A DNA stretch of 64,000 bases from assembly GCF_048984525.1 (NCBI RefSeq), contig NZ_JBMGJC010000008.1:158748-222747 (forward strand). The letters run 5' to 3'. Shown here in pieces: positions 50,819 to 59,643 of the stretch. The stretch comes from Syntrophopropionicum propionicicum_A. Its GTDB lineage: Bacteria; Bacillota; Desulfotomaculia; Desulfotomaculales; Pelotomaculaceae. Both the position numbers and the translations under genes were made by a program. Positions within the stretch are counted from its first letter, which is position 1; each line of letters opens with the position of its first letter. The notes under the pieces were generated by a model that did no database searches, was not told the DNA's origin, and saw only the letters and a program-made list of their open reading frames with translations.

Positions 50819-52500
50819 TACATCCGTTCAGGCGCGTTGATTGAAAGCAGGCCGAGGCCGTTTTTCAGTGTTATCCTGGTGGCCTCCACCAGTACCAGCC
50901 GCGCCGCCGAAAGGGCCTGTTCAGGTATAATCACCCGGTGGCTGTTGTAAAAGCTGTGCAGCAGCCCGGCCAGCTCGTGCAGGTAGCGGGCGATCCGCTG
51001 GGGCGCCAGACCGGCGGCGGCTGAGGCCACCTCCCCGGGAAAATCGGCCAGCTTTCTGGCCAGGGCCAGCTCGTACTCTTCCTGCAAGAGGCTGTAATCA
51101 ACGTTGCCCGGGTCCGGCATCCGGCCGCCCTGCTCGTCAAGCTGCCTCATGATGCTGCAGATGCGGGCGTGAGCGTACTGGATGTAATAAACCGGGTTTT
51201 CATTGGATTCCGACTTGGCCAGGTCGAGGTCAAAATCCAGGTGGCTGTCAGAGCCGCGCATGACAAAGAAGTAGCGGGCGGCGTCCCGGCCGACCTCCTC
51301 GATGAGGTCCTCAAGGGTCACAAACTGCCCTGAACGCTTGGACATGCGGACTATCTCGCCGCCCTTGTAAAGGCGGACCAGCTGCATGATTACCACTTCC
51401 AGGGCCGCCGGGTCGTACCCCAGGGCTTGCACCGCGGCTTTCATCCTGGGCACGTGTCCGTGGTGGTCCGCTCCCCAGATGTCGATTACCCATCCAAAAC
51501 CCCTCTGAAATTTATTGCGGTGATAAGCTATATCGGCGGCAAAGTAGGTTGACAGACCGTTGGAACGGACCAGGACCTCGTCCTTTTCCACACCAAAATC
51601 CGTCGCCTTAAACCACAAAGCACCTTCACTATCATAAACCGAGCCTTTCTCTTTTAAAAACTCCAGGGTGTCCTGTACCGCCCCGGAGTCGTGCAGGGAC
51701 TGTTCGGAAAACCATACGTCATAATTCACGCCAAAATCTTTTAAAACTTTTTTTATAGAGTTCAGCTTATCTTCCAGCGCGAAGGCCACCAGAGCCGAGC
51801 GGCGATCTATCGCCTCCGCCTCTATGTAGCTGTCACCGTATTTTTCTCTGAAAGAGACGCAGGTGGCAATGATGTCTTCTCCATGGTAGCCGTCTTCCGG
51901 CACAGGTATGTCCTGCCCGGCCAGCTGCAGGTAGCGGGCTTCCAGTGACAGCGCTAAATTTTCGATCTGGTTTCCCGCGTCGTTGATATAAAATTCCCGG
52001 GATACGTCATAGCCGGCGAATTTCAGGATGGCCGCTATGCTGTCGCCCAGCGCCGCCCCGCGGGCATTCCCCATGTGCAGGAGGCCGGTCGGGTTGGCGC
52101 TGACAAACTCTACCTGGACTTTTTCACCCCTGCCGATATCCACGCTGCCGTACCTGTCGCCCTGAGAAATGATCCGGGGCAGGGCAAGGTAAACCCAGCC
52201 GGGCTTAAGGTAAAAATTAATAAAGCCGGGCCCGGCAATTTCCACCCGTTCCACCCAGGTCCCGGCAGAAAAGTTATGCGCCAAAATTTCGGCCGCCCTG
52301 CGCGGCGCCATCCGGGCAGGCTTTGCCAGCAGCATCGCCAGGTTGGTGGCAAAGTCGCCGTGGTCCTTCTCCCGCGGTACTTCCACCGTGATCTCCGGCG
52401 GCTGTTCAATCTTTATCAGCCCGCAGTCACGGGAAGCCTGCAGGGAATTGGCCAGGGCTTTTTCCAGTTCAGCCCTGATTTCTTCAACAACACCGCTCAT
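50818..52500 (-). CDS. argS: Arginyl-tRNA synthetase
   Basis: The 560-aa class I synthetase has the HIGH-like motif in NPTGLLHMGNARGAALGD, the KMSKS-like VRMSKRSGQFVTLEDLIEEV and the C-terminal anticodon-binding helices (LARKLADFPGEV, YLHELAGLLHSFYNSHRVI). It begins MSGVVEEIRAELEKAL at ATG 52500, downstream of a CAGGGGGG run; 22 codons further upstream are open but unlikely. Its stop TAA is shared with the end of nonamer island 6. Confidence 0.97.
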   Translation of the reverse strand: MSGVVEEIRAELEKALANSLQASRDCGLIKIEQPPEITVEVPREKDHGDFATNLAMLLAKPARMAPRRAAEILAHNFSAGTWVERVEIAGPGFINFYLKPGWVYLALPRIISQGDRYGSVDIGRGEKVQVEFVSANPTGLLHMGNARGAALGDSIAAILKFAGYDVSREFYINDAGNQIENLALSLEARYLQLAGQDIPVPEDGYHGEDIIATCVSFREKYGDSYIEAEAIDRRSALVAFALEDKLNSIKKVLKDFGVNYDVWFSEQSLHDSGAVQDTLEFLKEKGSVYDSEGALWFKATDFGVEKDEVLVRSNGLSTYFAADIAYHRNKFQRGFGWVIDIWGADHHGHVPRMKAAVQALGYDPAALEVVIMQLVRLYKGGEIVRMSKRSGQFVTLEDLIEEVGRDAARYFFVMRGSDSHLDFDLDLAKSESNENPVYYIQYAHARICSIMRQLDEQGGRMPDPGNVDYSLLQEEYELALARKLADFPGEVASAAAGLAPQRIARYLHELAGLLHSFYNSHRVIIPEQALSAARLVLVEATRITLKNGLGLLSINAPERM

Positions 52501-52635
52501 ATGTATAATTAACCCCCCTGCCGGTGTGTCAGCAATTTCATCGTCTTCCACCCGACTCCAATTCATACTATAGATTAAACCTTGTCGCCCTGCCTGTCAA
52601 GGATACGCGCCAGTATGTCGGCGGAACCCGTGCCT

Positions 52636-52885
52636 TAATAAACATACTATGACAGAGGAATGGGGACACATCTCTGTTTCAGGCTTTTCTGCATGTTGAG
52701 ATATGTCCCCGATCGTATGGCTTTGCTTTATGACGATACTTGTGGTAGTAAGTGTTACACAGGGGAACACTCCTTTGTTATAAGCATTTCTGCATGCTGA
52801 GGTATGTCCCCGATCGTATGGCTGTCCTTCTTAGAGGTATTGTTGTCGTTAAATGTTACCAGACAGAGGAATGGGGACACACCAA
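52636..52885. repeat. Tandem REP-like elements (period about 115 bp)
   Basis: AACATACTATGACAGAGGAATGGGGACACA starts the block. Two copies of a unit containing TTTCTGCATG, TATGTCCCCGATCGTATGGCT and GTTA then follow, and it ends with ACCAGACAGAGGAATGGGGA. Copies related to its parts are seen at 20231-20301 and 43866-44005. No gene lies in 52501-53080. Confidence 0.8.
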
Positions 52886-53062
52886 ATGAGACGTGAGATA
52901 TGAGACATGAGACGTGAGAATGAAAAAGAGACGTGAGAATGAATGACAGACCTTAAGGGTCTTAAGAGGCCCGATAGGAATGCATAAATCACACGTCCCA
53001 CGTCCCACAACTCACGACTCAAAACATACTCACGACTCACGACCCACGTCACACGTCTCAAT
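52886..53062. repeat. Heptamer-repeat arrays downstream of iorB
   Basis: GAGACGT/GAGATAT/GAGACAT units at about 52888-52935 and, inverted, CACGTCC/CACGTCC/CACAACT/CACGACT units at about 52990-53062. A phrase GACCTTAAGGGTCTTAAG lies between them. The array ends about 20 bases from the iorB stop. Confidence 0.75.
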
Positions 53063-53080
53063 AAATGCCGGTTTCAGGTC

Positions 53081-53665
53081 TTACTTATACTCGTATCCCG
53101 CCGCGAAAGCGGCTTTGTTCACTTCCAGCAGTTTCGCGGGAACGCGGCTAGCGAGCGCCCTGTCCCATACTTCTTTCCCGAAGGGCAGGCGGCTGGCCAT
53201 GACCCCTAACAGCACCACATTGGCGGCTTTGGGGTTGCCGCATTTTTCCGCGATGCCAAGGGCATCCACAGCGACGACGTTCGGCGTGGCTGAGCGGATA
53301 TATTCGACTATGCCGGCCGGGTATTCCGCCGCTCCTACCAGCACCGGCACCGGTGGTATTTCTTGTTCGTTAATTATAATGGTTCCGCCCGGTTTTAAAT
53401 ATGGCAGCAGGCGCAGCCCCTCCAGTTTCTCAAATGCCAGCACCACATCGGCCCCTCCCTCGGGAATCAACGGAGAAAAAACCTTTTCCCCGAGGCGGAC
53501 CTGTGTTACCACGCTGCCGCCCCGCTGGGCCATACCGTGTATTTCTGATACCTTTATGTCGTAGCCGGTTTCCAGGGCGGCCTGGGCCAGTACCCTGCTG
53601 GCCAGGATGGTCCCCTGGCCCCCCACGCCCACCATCAAGACATCTACGGGCTTAAGCATCGGCAT
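53081..53665 (-). CDS. iorB: Indolepyruvate:ferredoxin oxidoreductase, beta subunit
   Basis: The 194-aa protein begins KPVDVLMVGVGGQGTILASR and contains YDIKVSEIHGMAQRGGSVVT with QVRLGEKVFSPLIPEGGADV, the gamma-type pyruvate-ferredoxin oxidoreductase domain of IorB. Its start overlaps the end of iorA, so the subunits are coupled. With IorA it oxidises aryl pyruvates from Trp, Phe and Tyr to aryl-acetyl-CoA, reducing ferredoxin. Confidence 0.94.
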   Translation of the reverse strand: MPMLKPVDVLMVGVGGQGTILASRVLAQAALETGYDIKVSEIHGMAQRGGSVVTQVRLGEKVFSPLIPEGGADVVLAFEKLEGLRLLPYLKPGGTIIINEQEIPPVPVLVGAAEYPAGIVEYIRSATPNVVAVDALGIAEKCGNPKAANVVLLGVMASRLPFGKEVWDRALASRVPAKLLEVNKAAFAAGYEYK

Positions 53666-55421
53666 TTCCCCCTTTCACCAGCGCCCCTTCTTTGCATACC
53701 TGGATGCACAAGCCGCATCCGGTGCAGGACACCGGGTCCACCAGGGCTTTTTTGTCCTTTACGGATATTGAGGGGCAGCCCAGGCGGATGCATACCCTGC
53801 AGCCGATGCATTTATCTTCTACCGCATGGACAGCAGGCTTTGAGACCTTTTTAAGAAGCACGCACGGCCAGCGGGAGATCACTACCGAGGGCTGCTCTGA
53901 CGCAGTTTCTTCCCGCACGGCCGCAAGGGTCTCCTCAAGGTCGAGGGGATTTACCACCCGCACCCTCTTCACACCGAGCGCCCTTACCAGCGTTTCCAGG
54001 TCCACAGCAGGCGCCGCGGCGCCCATCAGGGTGCTGCCGGTGCCCGGGTGGTGCTGGTGACCGGTCATGGCGGTAGTGCTGTTGTCCAGGATGATTACAG
54101 TGCCGGACCCGTTATTATAAACCATGTTCAGCAGCCCGGTGATGCCGGAATGCAGGAAGGTCGAGTCGCCGATTACAGCCACTGTGCTCCCGGACATGGC
54201 GGGATTGGCCTTGCTCATTCCGTGCGCGGCGCCGATGCTGGCCCCCATGCAGACACAGCAGTCCATCGACTCCAGCGGCGGCAGGCCGCTAAGGGTATAG
54301 CATCCGATATCCCCGGTAACGGTCAGTTTTAGTTTTTTCAGAGCATAAAAGAGCCCGCGGTGGGGGCAGCCCGGGCACATTACGGGGGGTCTCCCCGGGG
54401 CTGCCGGCGCATCCGGCCCTGATATTATTTCCGGTCCGGTATTAACGGGAGATTTTAATAATCCCGCTTTGATAAACTTTTTGGTTAAGGTCAGTGTGTC
54501 GAGTTCACCGGTATTTGGAACGAATTCCTTGCCCGATACCTCAATCCCCATACTCCGTACCTGGTCCTCTATAAAAGGTTCCAGTTCCTCCACCACGACC
54601 AGCCTTTTCACTTCGCCGGCAAAGCGCCGTATGGTATCTTCCGGCAGCGGGTTGGTCATCCCGAGTTTCAGCACAGAGGCGTCCGGCAGCGCTTCCCTGA
54701 CGTACTGGTAGCTGATCCCGCTGGTTATGACGCCAAGTGACTTATCCCGCCATTCGACAAAGTTTAAGGCGCTTTTTTCTGAATACTCCCTGAGCCTTGC
54801 CAGGCGGTCTTCCAGGGCAGCCCTGCGCAACCGGGCGAAGGCAGGCACCATCAGGTATTTTTTGGGGTCTTTATGATAAGGGCGAAGTTCCCGGGACCCC
54901 TGTCCGCCGATCTCAACCAGCCCCTGGGAATGCGCCACCCTGGTGGTGGTCCTGAGCATTACCGGGGTGTCGAACTGCTCGCTTATATCCAGGGCCAGGC
55001 CCACCATATCTTTGGCCTCCTGGCTGTCGCTCGGCTCCAGGAGAGGCATCTTGGCAAAGCGCGCGTAATGGCGGTTATCCTGTTCATTCTGCGAGCTGTG
55101 CATGCCGGGATCGTCCGCTGAGACCAGGACAAAGCCGCCGTTTACACCTGTATAAGCAAAAGTCAGCAGGGGGTCGGCGGCCACGTTGACACCCACGTGC
55201 TTCATTGTGACCAGCGTCCTGGCCCCGGCCATCGAGGCCCCTATGCCCACTTCCATGGCCACTTTTTCGTTAGGCGCCCACTCGGCGTAGACGCCGGGAT
55301 AGCGGGCAAAGTTCTCCAGGATTTCCGTGCTGGGCGTGCCCGGGTAGGCGGCGGCCACAGTCACACCGGATTCAAAAGCGCCCCTGGCAATGGCCTCGTT
55401 GCCGGAAAGCAGCTCCTTCAT
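53652..55421 (-). CDS. iorA: Indolepyruvate:ferredoxin oxidoreductase, alpha subunit
   Basis: The 589-aa protein has an N-terminal pyrimidine-binding half (LLSGNEAIARGAFESGVTVA with YPGTPSTEILE), a TPP-binding half (VMCPGCPHRGLFYALKKL, GDIGCYTLSGLPPL, VAVIGDSTFLHSGITGL) and two C-terminal 4Fe-4S motifs (DKCIGCRVCIRLGCPSI, CTGCGLCIQVCKEGAL). GGAGGTGAG precedes ATG at 55421; the longer open frame includes nonamer-island sequence and is rejected. It degrades aromatic amino acid keto acids. Confidence 0.96.
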   Translation of the reverse strand: MKELLSGNEAIARGAFESGVTVAAAYPGTPSTEILENFARYPGVYAEWAPNEKVAMEVGIGASMAGARTLVTMKHVGVNVAADPLLTFAYTGVNGGFVLVSADDPGMHSSQNEQDNRHYARFAKMPLLEPSDSQEAKDMVGLALDISEQFDTPVMLRTTTRVAHSQGLVEIGGQGSRELRPYHKDPKKYLMVPAFARLRRAALEDRLARLREYSEKSALNFVEWRDKSLGVITSGISYQYVREALPDASVLKLGMTNPLPEDTIRRFAGEVKRLVVVEELEPFIEDQVRSMGIEVSGKEFVPNTGELDTLTLTKKFIKAGLLKSPVNTGPEIISGPDAPAAPGRPPVMCPGCPHRGLFYALKKLKLTVTGDIGCYTLSGLPPLESMDCCVCMGASIGAAHGMSKANPAMSGSTVAVIGDSTFLHSGITGLLNMVYNNGSGTVIILDNSTTAMTGHQHHPGTGSTLMGAAAPAVDLETLVRALGVKRVRVVNPLDLEETLAAVREETASEQPSVVISRWPCVLLKKVSKPAVHAVEDKCIGCRVCIRLGCPSISVKDKKALVDPVSCTGCGLCIQVCKEGALVKGGNADA

Positions 55422-55447
55422 ATATCTCACCTCCGAAAAATAAATAA

Positions 55448-55625
55448 ACCATATCACAAAATTTACATGATTTTCAGGATTTACATGATTAATATTTTTC
55501 ATTTACAATTAAATGCTGTAATTTACAATAAATATTAAAAATTAATTTGAATCTTATTTAAATGAACTTTAATTAAAAATCTTGTTAATCTTGATAATCT
55601 TGTTAATCCTGTGAAAAATTAATTA
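55448..55625. repeat. Nonamer-repeat island 7 upstream of iorA
   Basis: The left array (ATCACAAAATTTACATGATT, TTCAGGATTTACATG) spans about 55455-55490 and lies about 30 bp upstream of the iorA ATG. The inverted array (AATCTTGTTAATCTTG, AATCTTGTTAATCCTGTG) spans about 55577-55615. The remaining 55626-55799 shows no gene or clear signal. Confidence 0.75.
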
Positions 55626-55799
55626 AAAATCTAACCTTTCACACCCCAACAAAAACCCGGTGCGGTAAGTCCAGGGACATTCCGAACCGGTATACGTCAA
55701 ATAGTTATTGCATTTAACAGTTTAACAAAAACATGCGCCCCGGACAAGTGCCATGCAGCCGGCCCATGATTTGTTTTAGAACCTGTTCAATATAAAAAA

Positions 55800-57365
55800 T
55801 TAAAATACCTGCGCAAAAACCATGGCGATGACTCCGGCAAAAAAGGTAATTGCGATGGATATAATAATCGCCGTCTTAATAACTTCGCTCTCTATGCCGA
55901 GGGCGTCAATAGTGGCCGCGGCATTCTGCAGCTTGGCAGGGGAAATCACGCTGGCCAGCCCGCCGCCGATGGCAGTAGCGGCTGTTACCACCAGGGCGTT
56001 GACGTTCAGGATTTTGGAGGTCATAATATGGTACTTGGCAAACATGGCGATGGTAGAGGCCTCGCTGCCGCTCACAAAACCGCCGAAAAGGCCCAGGTAG
56101 CTGCTGATAAACGGGTAAGCGCCCCCAAAGGCCAGGGCCGAAGCATACGAGAGGACCCAGATCATATTAGTTTCATCACCCACCGGCTTCCAAACGCCCG
56201 CCTGCATGCCGGAGTTGTTCATGACGAAGGCTATCGCGAAAAATATAGCGGCTGAGAATGTCGGCCTGGGCGCGCGTTTCAGCCATTTGCCCAGGATGCT
56301 GCCCACCTGCTCACCGGAAGGCCTGAGCCATAAGGCCGCCACAATGGTGCTGATCAAAACCCAGGTGTACGCGTTCCAGATCATCCTGGTCAATATTTTT
56401 TGCCCGGGGATTACAGACACCGGCATGGCCAGTTTCGCAAACAGCAGTTCCTTTAACGGCGGGAAATAATTTATAAAAAACAGCACCGCGATCAGGACCA
56501 GCCAGGGCGATAAAGCCGTGGCCAGGCGCATATTTTTTTCGACTGACAGGTCTTCTTCCGATAAAATGCTCCTGTCGATAACCGGTTTACGCAAAAGTTT
56601 CAAGTACAGGAGCATTACCAGTATGGTAGTAAAGCCGGCAACCACTCCGGTCAAAACAACACCGTTTTTTAGAAACGGGATGTACCCCATGGCGACTGCC
56701 ATGCCTCCGTTTGTAACACCGGCTAACAAACAGGGGATAAAACCTTCTTTCATGAGCTTGAACCGCCCCACGATCCAGAGCATGCCGAAGCCAATCAAAG
56801 TGGATATAATCGGCAAAAATTTGGCAAAGACCTGGGCCGACTCAATTAACGGGGTCCCGGTCAAATCTGAAAAGGCCACCAGCGGCGCCCCCAGCAGCGC
56901 GAATGTGCACAGGGCGTCAAAACCGAGCGCAGGCAGGGCTACCGCTACAAACGTGGAGTAACCCAGGGCCAGCATAATTGGCGGCAGTATGGAAACAGGG
57001 GTCGCTCCGATTGATACCAACAGTGTCCCCGCCCCCACGTTAATCAACATGATCTGCACCGCCTTGTCTGCGGGCGCCAGGGTCTTGACAAACACAACTA
57101 TTCTTTTTATGGCGCCGGTTGCCTCCATAAAGGTAATCTGCAGGATTGATGTCAATACCATGAGTGATACCGGGAAGGAAGCAATTATGCCCGCGAGGCT
57201 TGACCGCAAACCGACTTCCAGTGAGGTGTTAAAGAAAAACATGGCGATAAGCACCGCCAATATCCACCCCGCTGTACCGCTGACATCGGCTGCCGCTTTT
57301 CTCCATGTCATCAATAATACTATAAAAACTATCGGAAGCAGTGTTAAGATAATTGATAAAGCCAT
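55800..57365 (-). CDS. LctP-family lactate permease
   Basis: The 521-aa protein has about 13 hydrophobic segments and family stretches such as ALSIILTLLPIVFIVLLMTW, GATPVSILPPIMLALGYST, FDALCTFALLGAPLVAFSDL with TGTPLIESAQVF, and SYLGLFGGFVSGSEASTIAM. It is an LctP-type permease that imports L-lactate or a related 2-hydroxy acid. GGGAGGACGGAG precedes ATG at 57365. It lies between iorA and an aminotransferase gene, so an alternative substrate such as an aromatic hydroxy or keto acid is possible. Confidence 0.85.
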   Translation of the reverse strand: MALSIILTLLPIVFIVLLMTWRKAAADVSGTAGWILAVLIAMFFFNTSLEVGLRSSLAGIIASFPVSLMVLTSILQITFMEATGAIKRIVVFVKTLAPADKAVQIMLINVGAGTLLVSIGATPVSILPPIMLALGYSTFVAVALPALGFDALCTFALLGAPLVAFSDLTGTPLIESAQVFAKFLPIISTLIGFGMLWIVGRFKLMKEGFIPCLLAGVTNGGMAVAMGYIPFLKNGVVLTGVVAGFTTILVMLLYLKLLRKPVIDRSILSEEDLSVEKNMRLATALSPWLVLIAVLFFINYFPPLKELLFAKLAMPVSVIPGQKILTRMIWNAYTWVLISTIVAALWLRPSGEQVGSILGKWLKRAPRPTFSAAIFFAIAFVMNNSGMQAGVWKPVGDETNMIWVLSYASALAFGGAYPFISSYLGLFGGFVSGSEASTIAMFAKYHIMTSKILNVNALVVTAATAIGGGLASVISPAKLQNAAATIDALGIESEVIKTAIIISIAITFFAGVIAMVFAQVF

Positions 57366-57432
57366 TCTCCGTCCTCCCATACTACTGTTATTAATTCCTA
57401 AAGGTAACGATAGAGTCCAACTAATATAAATA

Positions 57433-58683
57433 CTATATGGTTTGACAAATACCTTCTTTATTCGACTCGTTTTTCCCTATGGAAAAAGACAGAATTTTAC
57501 CCTTGTTCACCCTGCGCCTGACAAAGCTGTTCATGCGTTTAAACGCTTCGGTAAGGTCATTGACGGAGGCTGAATAGGAACAGCGGACAAAACCCTCTCC
57601 CTGCTCACCGAAGGCGTTGCCCGGGACCACCGCCACCTTTTCTTCCTTGAGCAGCAGCTGGGCAAAATCTTCTGAGGACAGTCCGGTGGACCTGATATCG
57701 GGAAAGGCGTAAAATGCGCCGCGCGGTTCGCTGCAGGGCAGCCCCATCTCTTGAAAAGCCTGTTTCACCAGGTGACGGCGGCGGTTGTACTGAGCCACCA
57801 TCTTATTCAGCCCGTTTTCCCCGTTCCTTAAAGCTTCCACCGCCGCGACCTGGGCGGTGATCGGAGCACAGAGCATGGTATACTGGTGGATCTTGGTCAT
57901 GGCCGAGATAAAGTCCGGGTTCCCCGCGGCGTAGCCAATACGCCATCCGGTCATAGCGTAAGATTTCGAAAAGCCGTTAAGCAGGATGGTCCTCTCGCGC
58001 ATACCAGGCAGGGAAGGCACACAGGTGTGCTCTCCCACGTAGGTCAGGCGCCCGTATATTTCATCTGAAATAAAGACCAGGTCATGCGCCCTTACCACCT
58101 CGGCTATTTCCATCAGGCGCTCCCTGTCTATTGTGGCGCCGGTGGGATTATTCGGGTTGCACAGGATCAGCGCCTTGGTCCTGGGCGTAATCGCTTTTTC
58201 CACCATCTCCGCGCTGATCCGGAATCCGTTTTCCACTGATGTCTTTAGAAAGACAGGCTTTGCCCCGGCCAGGGCAGTAACGGGAGCATAAGAGACATAG
58301 GAGGGCTCCGGTATCAGGACCTCGTCCCCCGGGCATAGTATGGTCCGGAAAGCCAGGTCCAGGCCTTCACTCACACCTACTGTGATCAAAATTTCATTGC
58401 GCGGGTTATAAGAAACCCCGTAGGACACGTCCAGGTTCCGGGCTATCGCCTCCCGCAATTCCAGGAGACCGTGGTTGGAAGTATACATGGTGTAGCCCTT
58501 TTCCAGCGAAAAAACACAGGCCTCTCTGATATGCCAGGGTGTCACAAAGTCCGGCTCGCCGACACCCAGGGAGATGACCCCCTTCATTTCAGCGACCAGG
58601 TCGAAAAAACGCCTGATCCCGGAAGGCTGAATTCCAAGCACCGCGGGGTTAATTCTATCTTTCCATTCTGTCGGGTTCGTCAT
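57433..58683 (-). CDS. Class I/II pyridoxal-phosphate aminotransferase
   Basis: The 416-aa enzyme has ISLGVGEPDFVTPWHI, ALILCNPNNPTGATIDRERL, FISDEIYGRLTYVGEH and the PLP-binding Lys in ILLNGFSKSYAMTGWRIGYA. It belongs to the aspartate/aromatic aminotransferase fold (AT class I). Its start codon overlaps the stop of the Lrp/AsnC gene (ATGA), so the pair is coupled and shares the upstream T-box. With iorAB downstream it could supply aryl pyruvates. The exact amino acid cannot be read from sequence. Confidence 0.9.
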   Translation of the reverse strand: MTNPTEWKDRINPAVLGIQPSGIRRFFDLVAEMKGVISLGVGEPDFVTPWHIREACVFSLEKGYTMYTSNHGLLELREAIARNLDVSYGVSYNPRNEILITVGVSEGLDLAFRTILCPGDEVLIPEPSYVSYAPVTALAGAKPVFLKTSVENGFRISAEMVEKAITPRTKALILCNPNNPTGATIDRERLMEIAEVVRAHDLVFISDEIYGRLTYVGEHTCVPSLPGMRERTILLNGFSKSYAMTGWRIGYAAGNPDFISAMTKIHQYTMLCAPITAQVAAVEALRNGENGLNKMVAQYNRRRHLVKQAFQEMGLPCSEPRGAFYAFPDIRSTGLSSEDFAQLLLKEEKVAVVPGNAFGEQGEGFVRCSYSASVNDLTEAFKRMNSFVRRRVNKGKILSFSIGKNESNKEGICQTI

Positions 58684-59192
58684 GGGGTGATCATCAGCCT
58701 CCTGTCTTCCTCACCGTCTTCTTCCACTAGAGTCCCCTGCAGTTTGTAGGTTTTCAGGACAAAGTGCGTGGCTGTGCTCAACACATGCTCTATCGAGGCG
58801 AGCTTTTGTGTAACAAAAGCGGCCACTTCACGCATGGTCTGCCCCTCAATATAGACCACCAGGTCATACGCGCCGGACATCAGCCGGACGGTTTTCACCT
58901 CCGGGAAGCGGCAGATGCGCATGGCCACCGCGTCAAACCCCAGGTCACGCTGCGGCGTGATCTTTACCTCGATAATGGCCGAAACCTTTTCCTCTCCAAC
59001 CTTATCCCAGTTAATCACCGTAAAATATCCCGCGATGATCTTTTTTTCTTCCAGGTCTTCTATAATGCGAACCACTTCGTCTTTTTCCATCTCAAGCATA
59101 GCCGCTATCTGGTTCGGGCTCAGCCTCGCGTCGTTTTCAATTATTTCCAGGATTTCCTTCGCTTTTTTACACCTGTCATCCGGCATCTTCAT
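58680..59192 (-). CDS. Lrp/AsnC-family transcriptional regulator
   Basis: The 170-aa protein has an N-terminal winged helix (ENDARLSPNQIAAMLEMEKD with VVRIIEDLEEKKIIAGYFTV) and a C-terminal AsnC ligand/dimer domain (VEIVKITPQ-like EVKITPQRDLGFDAVAMRIC; VRLMSGAYDLVVYIEGQTMR). It likely senses an amino acid. It starts at ATG 59192 or 59186 after AAAGGGGG, directly downstream of a T-box leader, and is coupled to the aminotransferase gene. It presumably controls that operon or nearby catabolic genes. Confidence 0.92.
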   Translation of the reverse strand: MKMPDDRCKKAKEILEIIENDARLSPNQIAAMLEMEKDEVVRIIEDLEEKKIIAGYFTVINWDKVGEEKVSAIIEVKITPQRDLGFDAVAMRICRFPEVKTVRLMSGAYDLVVYIEGQTMREVAAFVTQKLASIEHVLSTATHFVLKTYKLQGTLVEEDGEEDRRLMITP

Positions 59193-59224
59193 ATCCCCCT
59201 TTCAAACATAACAAAACTCCGCGC

Positions 59225-59478
59225 CCCAAAAAAAGGGACGGGAGTTTATCTCGCGGTACCACCCTAATTGACTGAAAAGCAATACCTGCTTTTAAGCCCT
59301 CTCAAACCTGTAACGGGGTTAGCCGGCGGAATCTTACTCTCTAACCGGGCAGGATTAGATTTCGGCCCGCAGCTTAGGGGCGGCTCTGACGCTCTCCTCC
59401 GCCGGGCTCGCACCATACCCCGGCTCGCTATCGATTAAAAGCGGCATTCTTCCCCATCATTGCCTTGCCAAATAAATT
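59225..59478 (-). promoter_or_regulatory. T-box leader (tRNA-sensing riboswitch) upstream of the Lrp-aminotransferase operon
   Basis: On the minus strand the T-box motif AGGGTGGTACCGCG lies at about 59264-59251 and is followed by AACTCCCGTCCC and a run of seven T residues, the terminator part. Upstream, stem I shows the AGCGAGCCGGGG/GGTGCGAGCCCGGC distal loop typical of T-boxes. It senses uncharged tRNA and lets transcription proceed when the amino acid is scarce. I could not fix the specifier codon; GCC (alanine) is one candidate, at low confidence. Confidence 0.93.
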
Positions 59479-59484
59479 GAAGCT

Positions 59485-59513
59485 ATTATAGCATGGGGCA
59501 TTATTGGAGTCAA
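59485..59513 (-). promoter_or_regulatory. Promoter of the T-box-controlled operon
   Basis: On the minus strand TTGACT (59513-59508) and TATAAT (59490-59485) are separated by 17 bp, a near-consensus vegetative promoter placed directly before the T-box leader. Confidence 0.85.
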
Positions 59514-59524
59514 CAGCCAATATT

Positions 59525-59558
59525 TAGACGTGTGACGTGAGACATGGGACGTGAGAAT
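59525..59558. repeat. Heptamer-repeat array between the T-box promoter and the symporter gene
   Basis: TAGACGT, GTGACGT, GAGACAT, GGGACGT and GAGAATA run in phase. The gap 59514-59643 has no gene. Confidence 0.75.
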
Positions 59559-59643
59559 ACAGGATAGCCTTCGAGGGTCAAAACAATAGAAATGCTCAAG
59601 TTTTACTTGCCCCGTCTACGACCGGGAACAAATGTGCTTCTTC

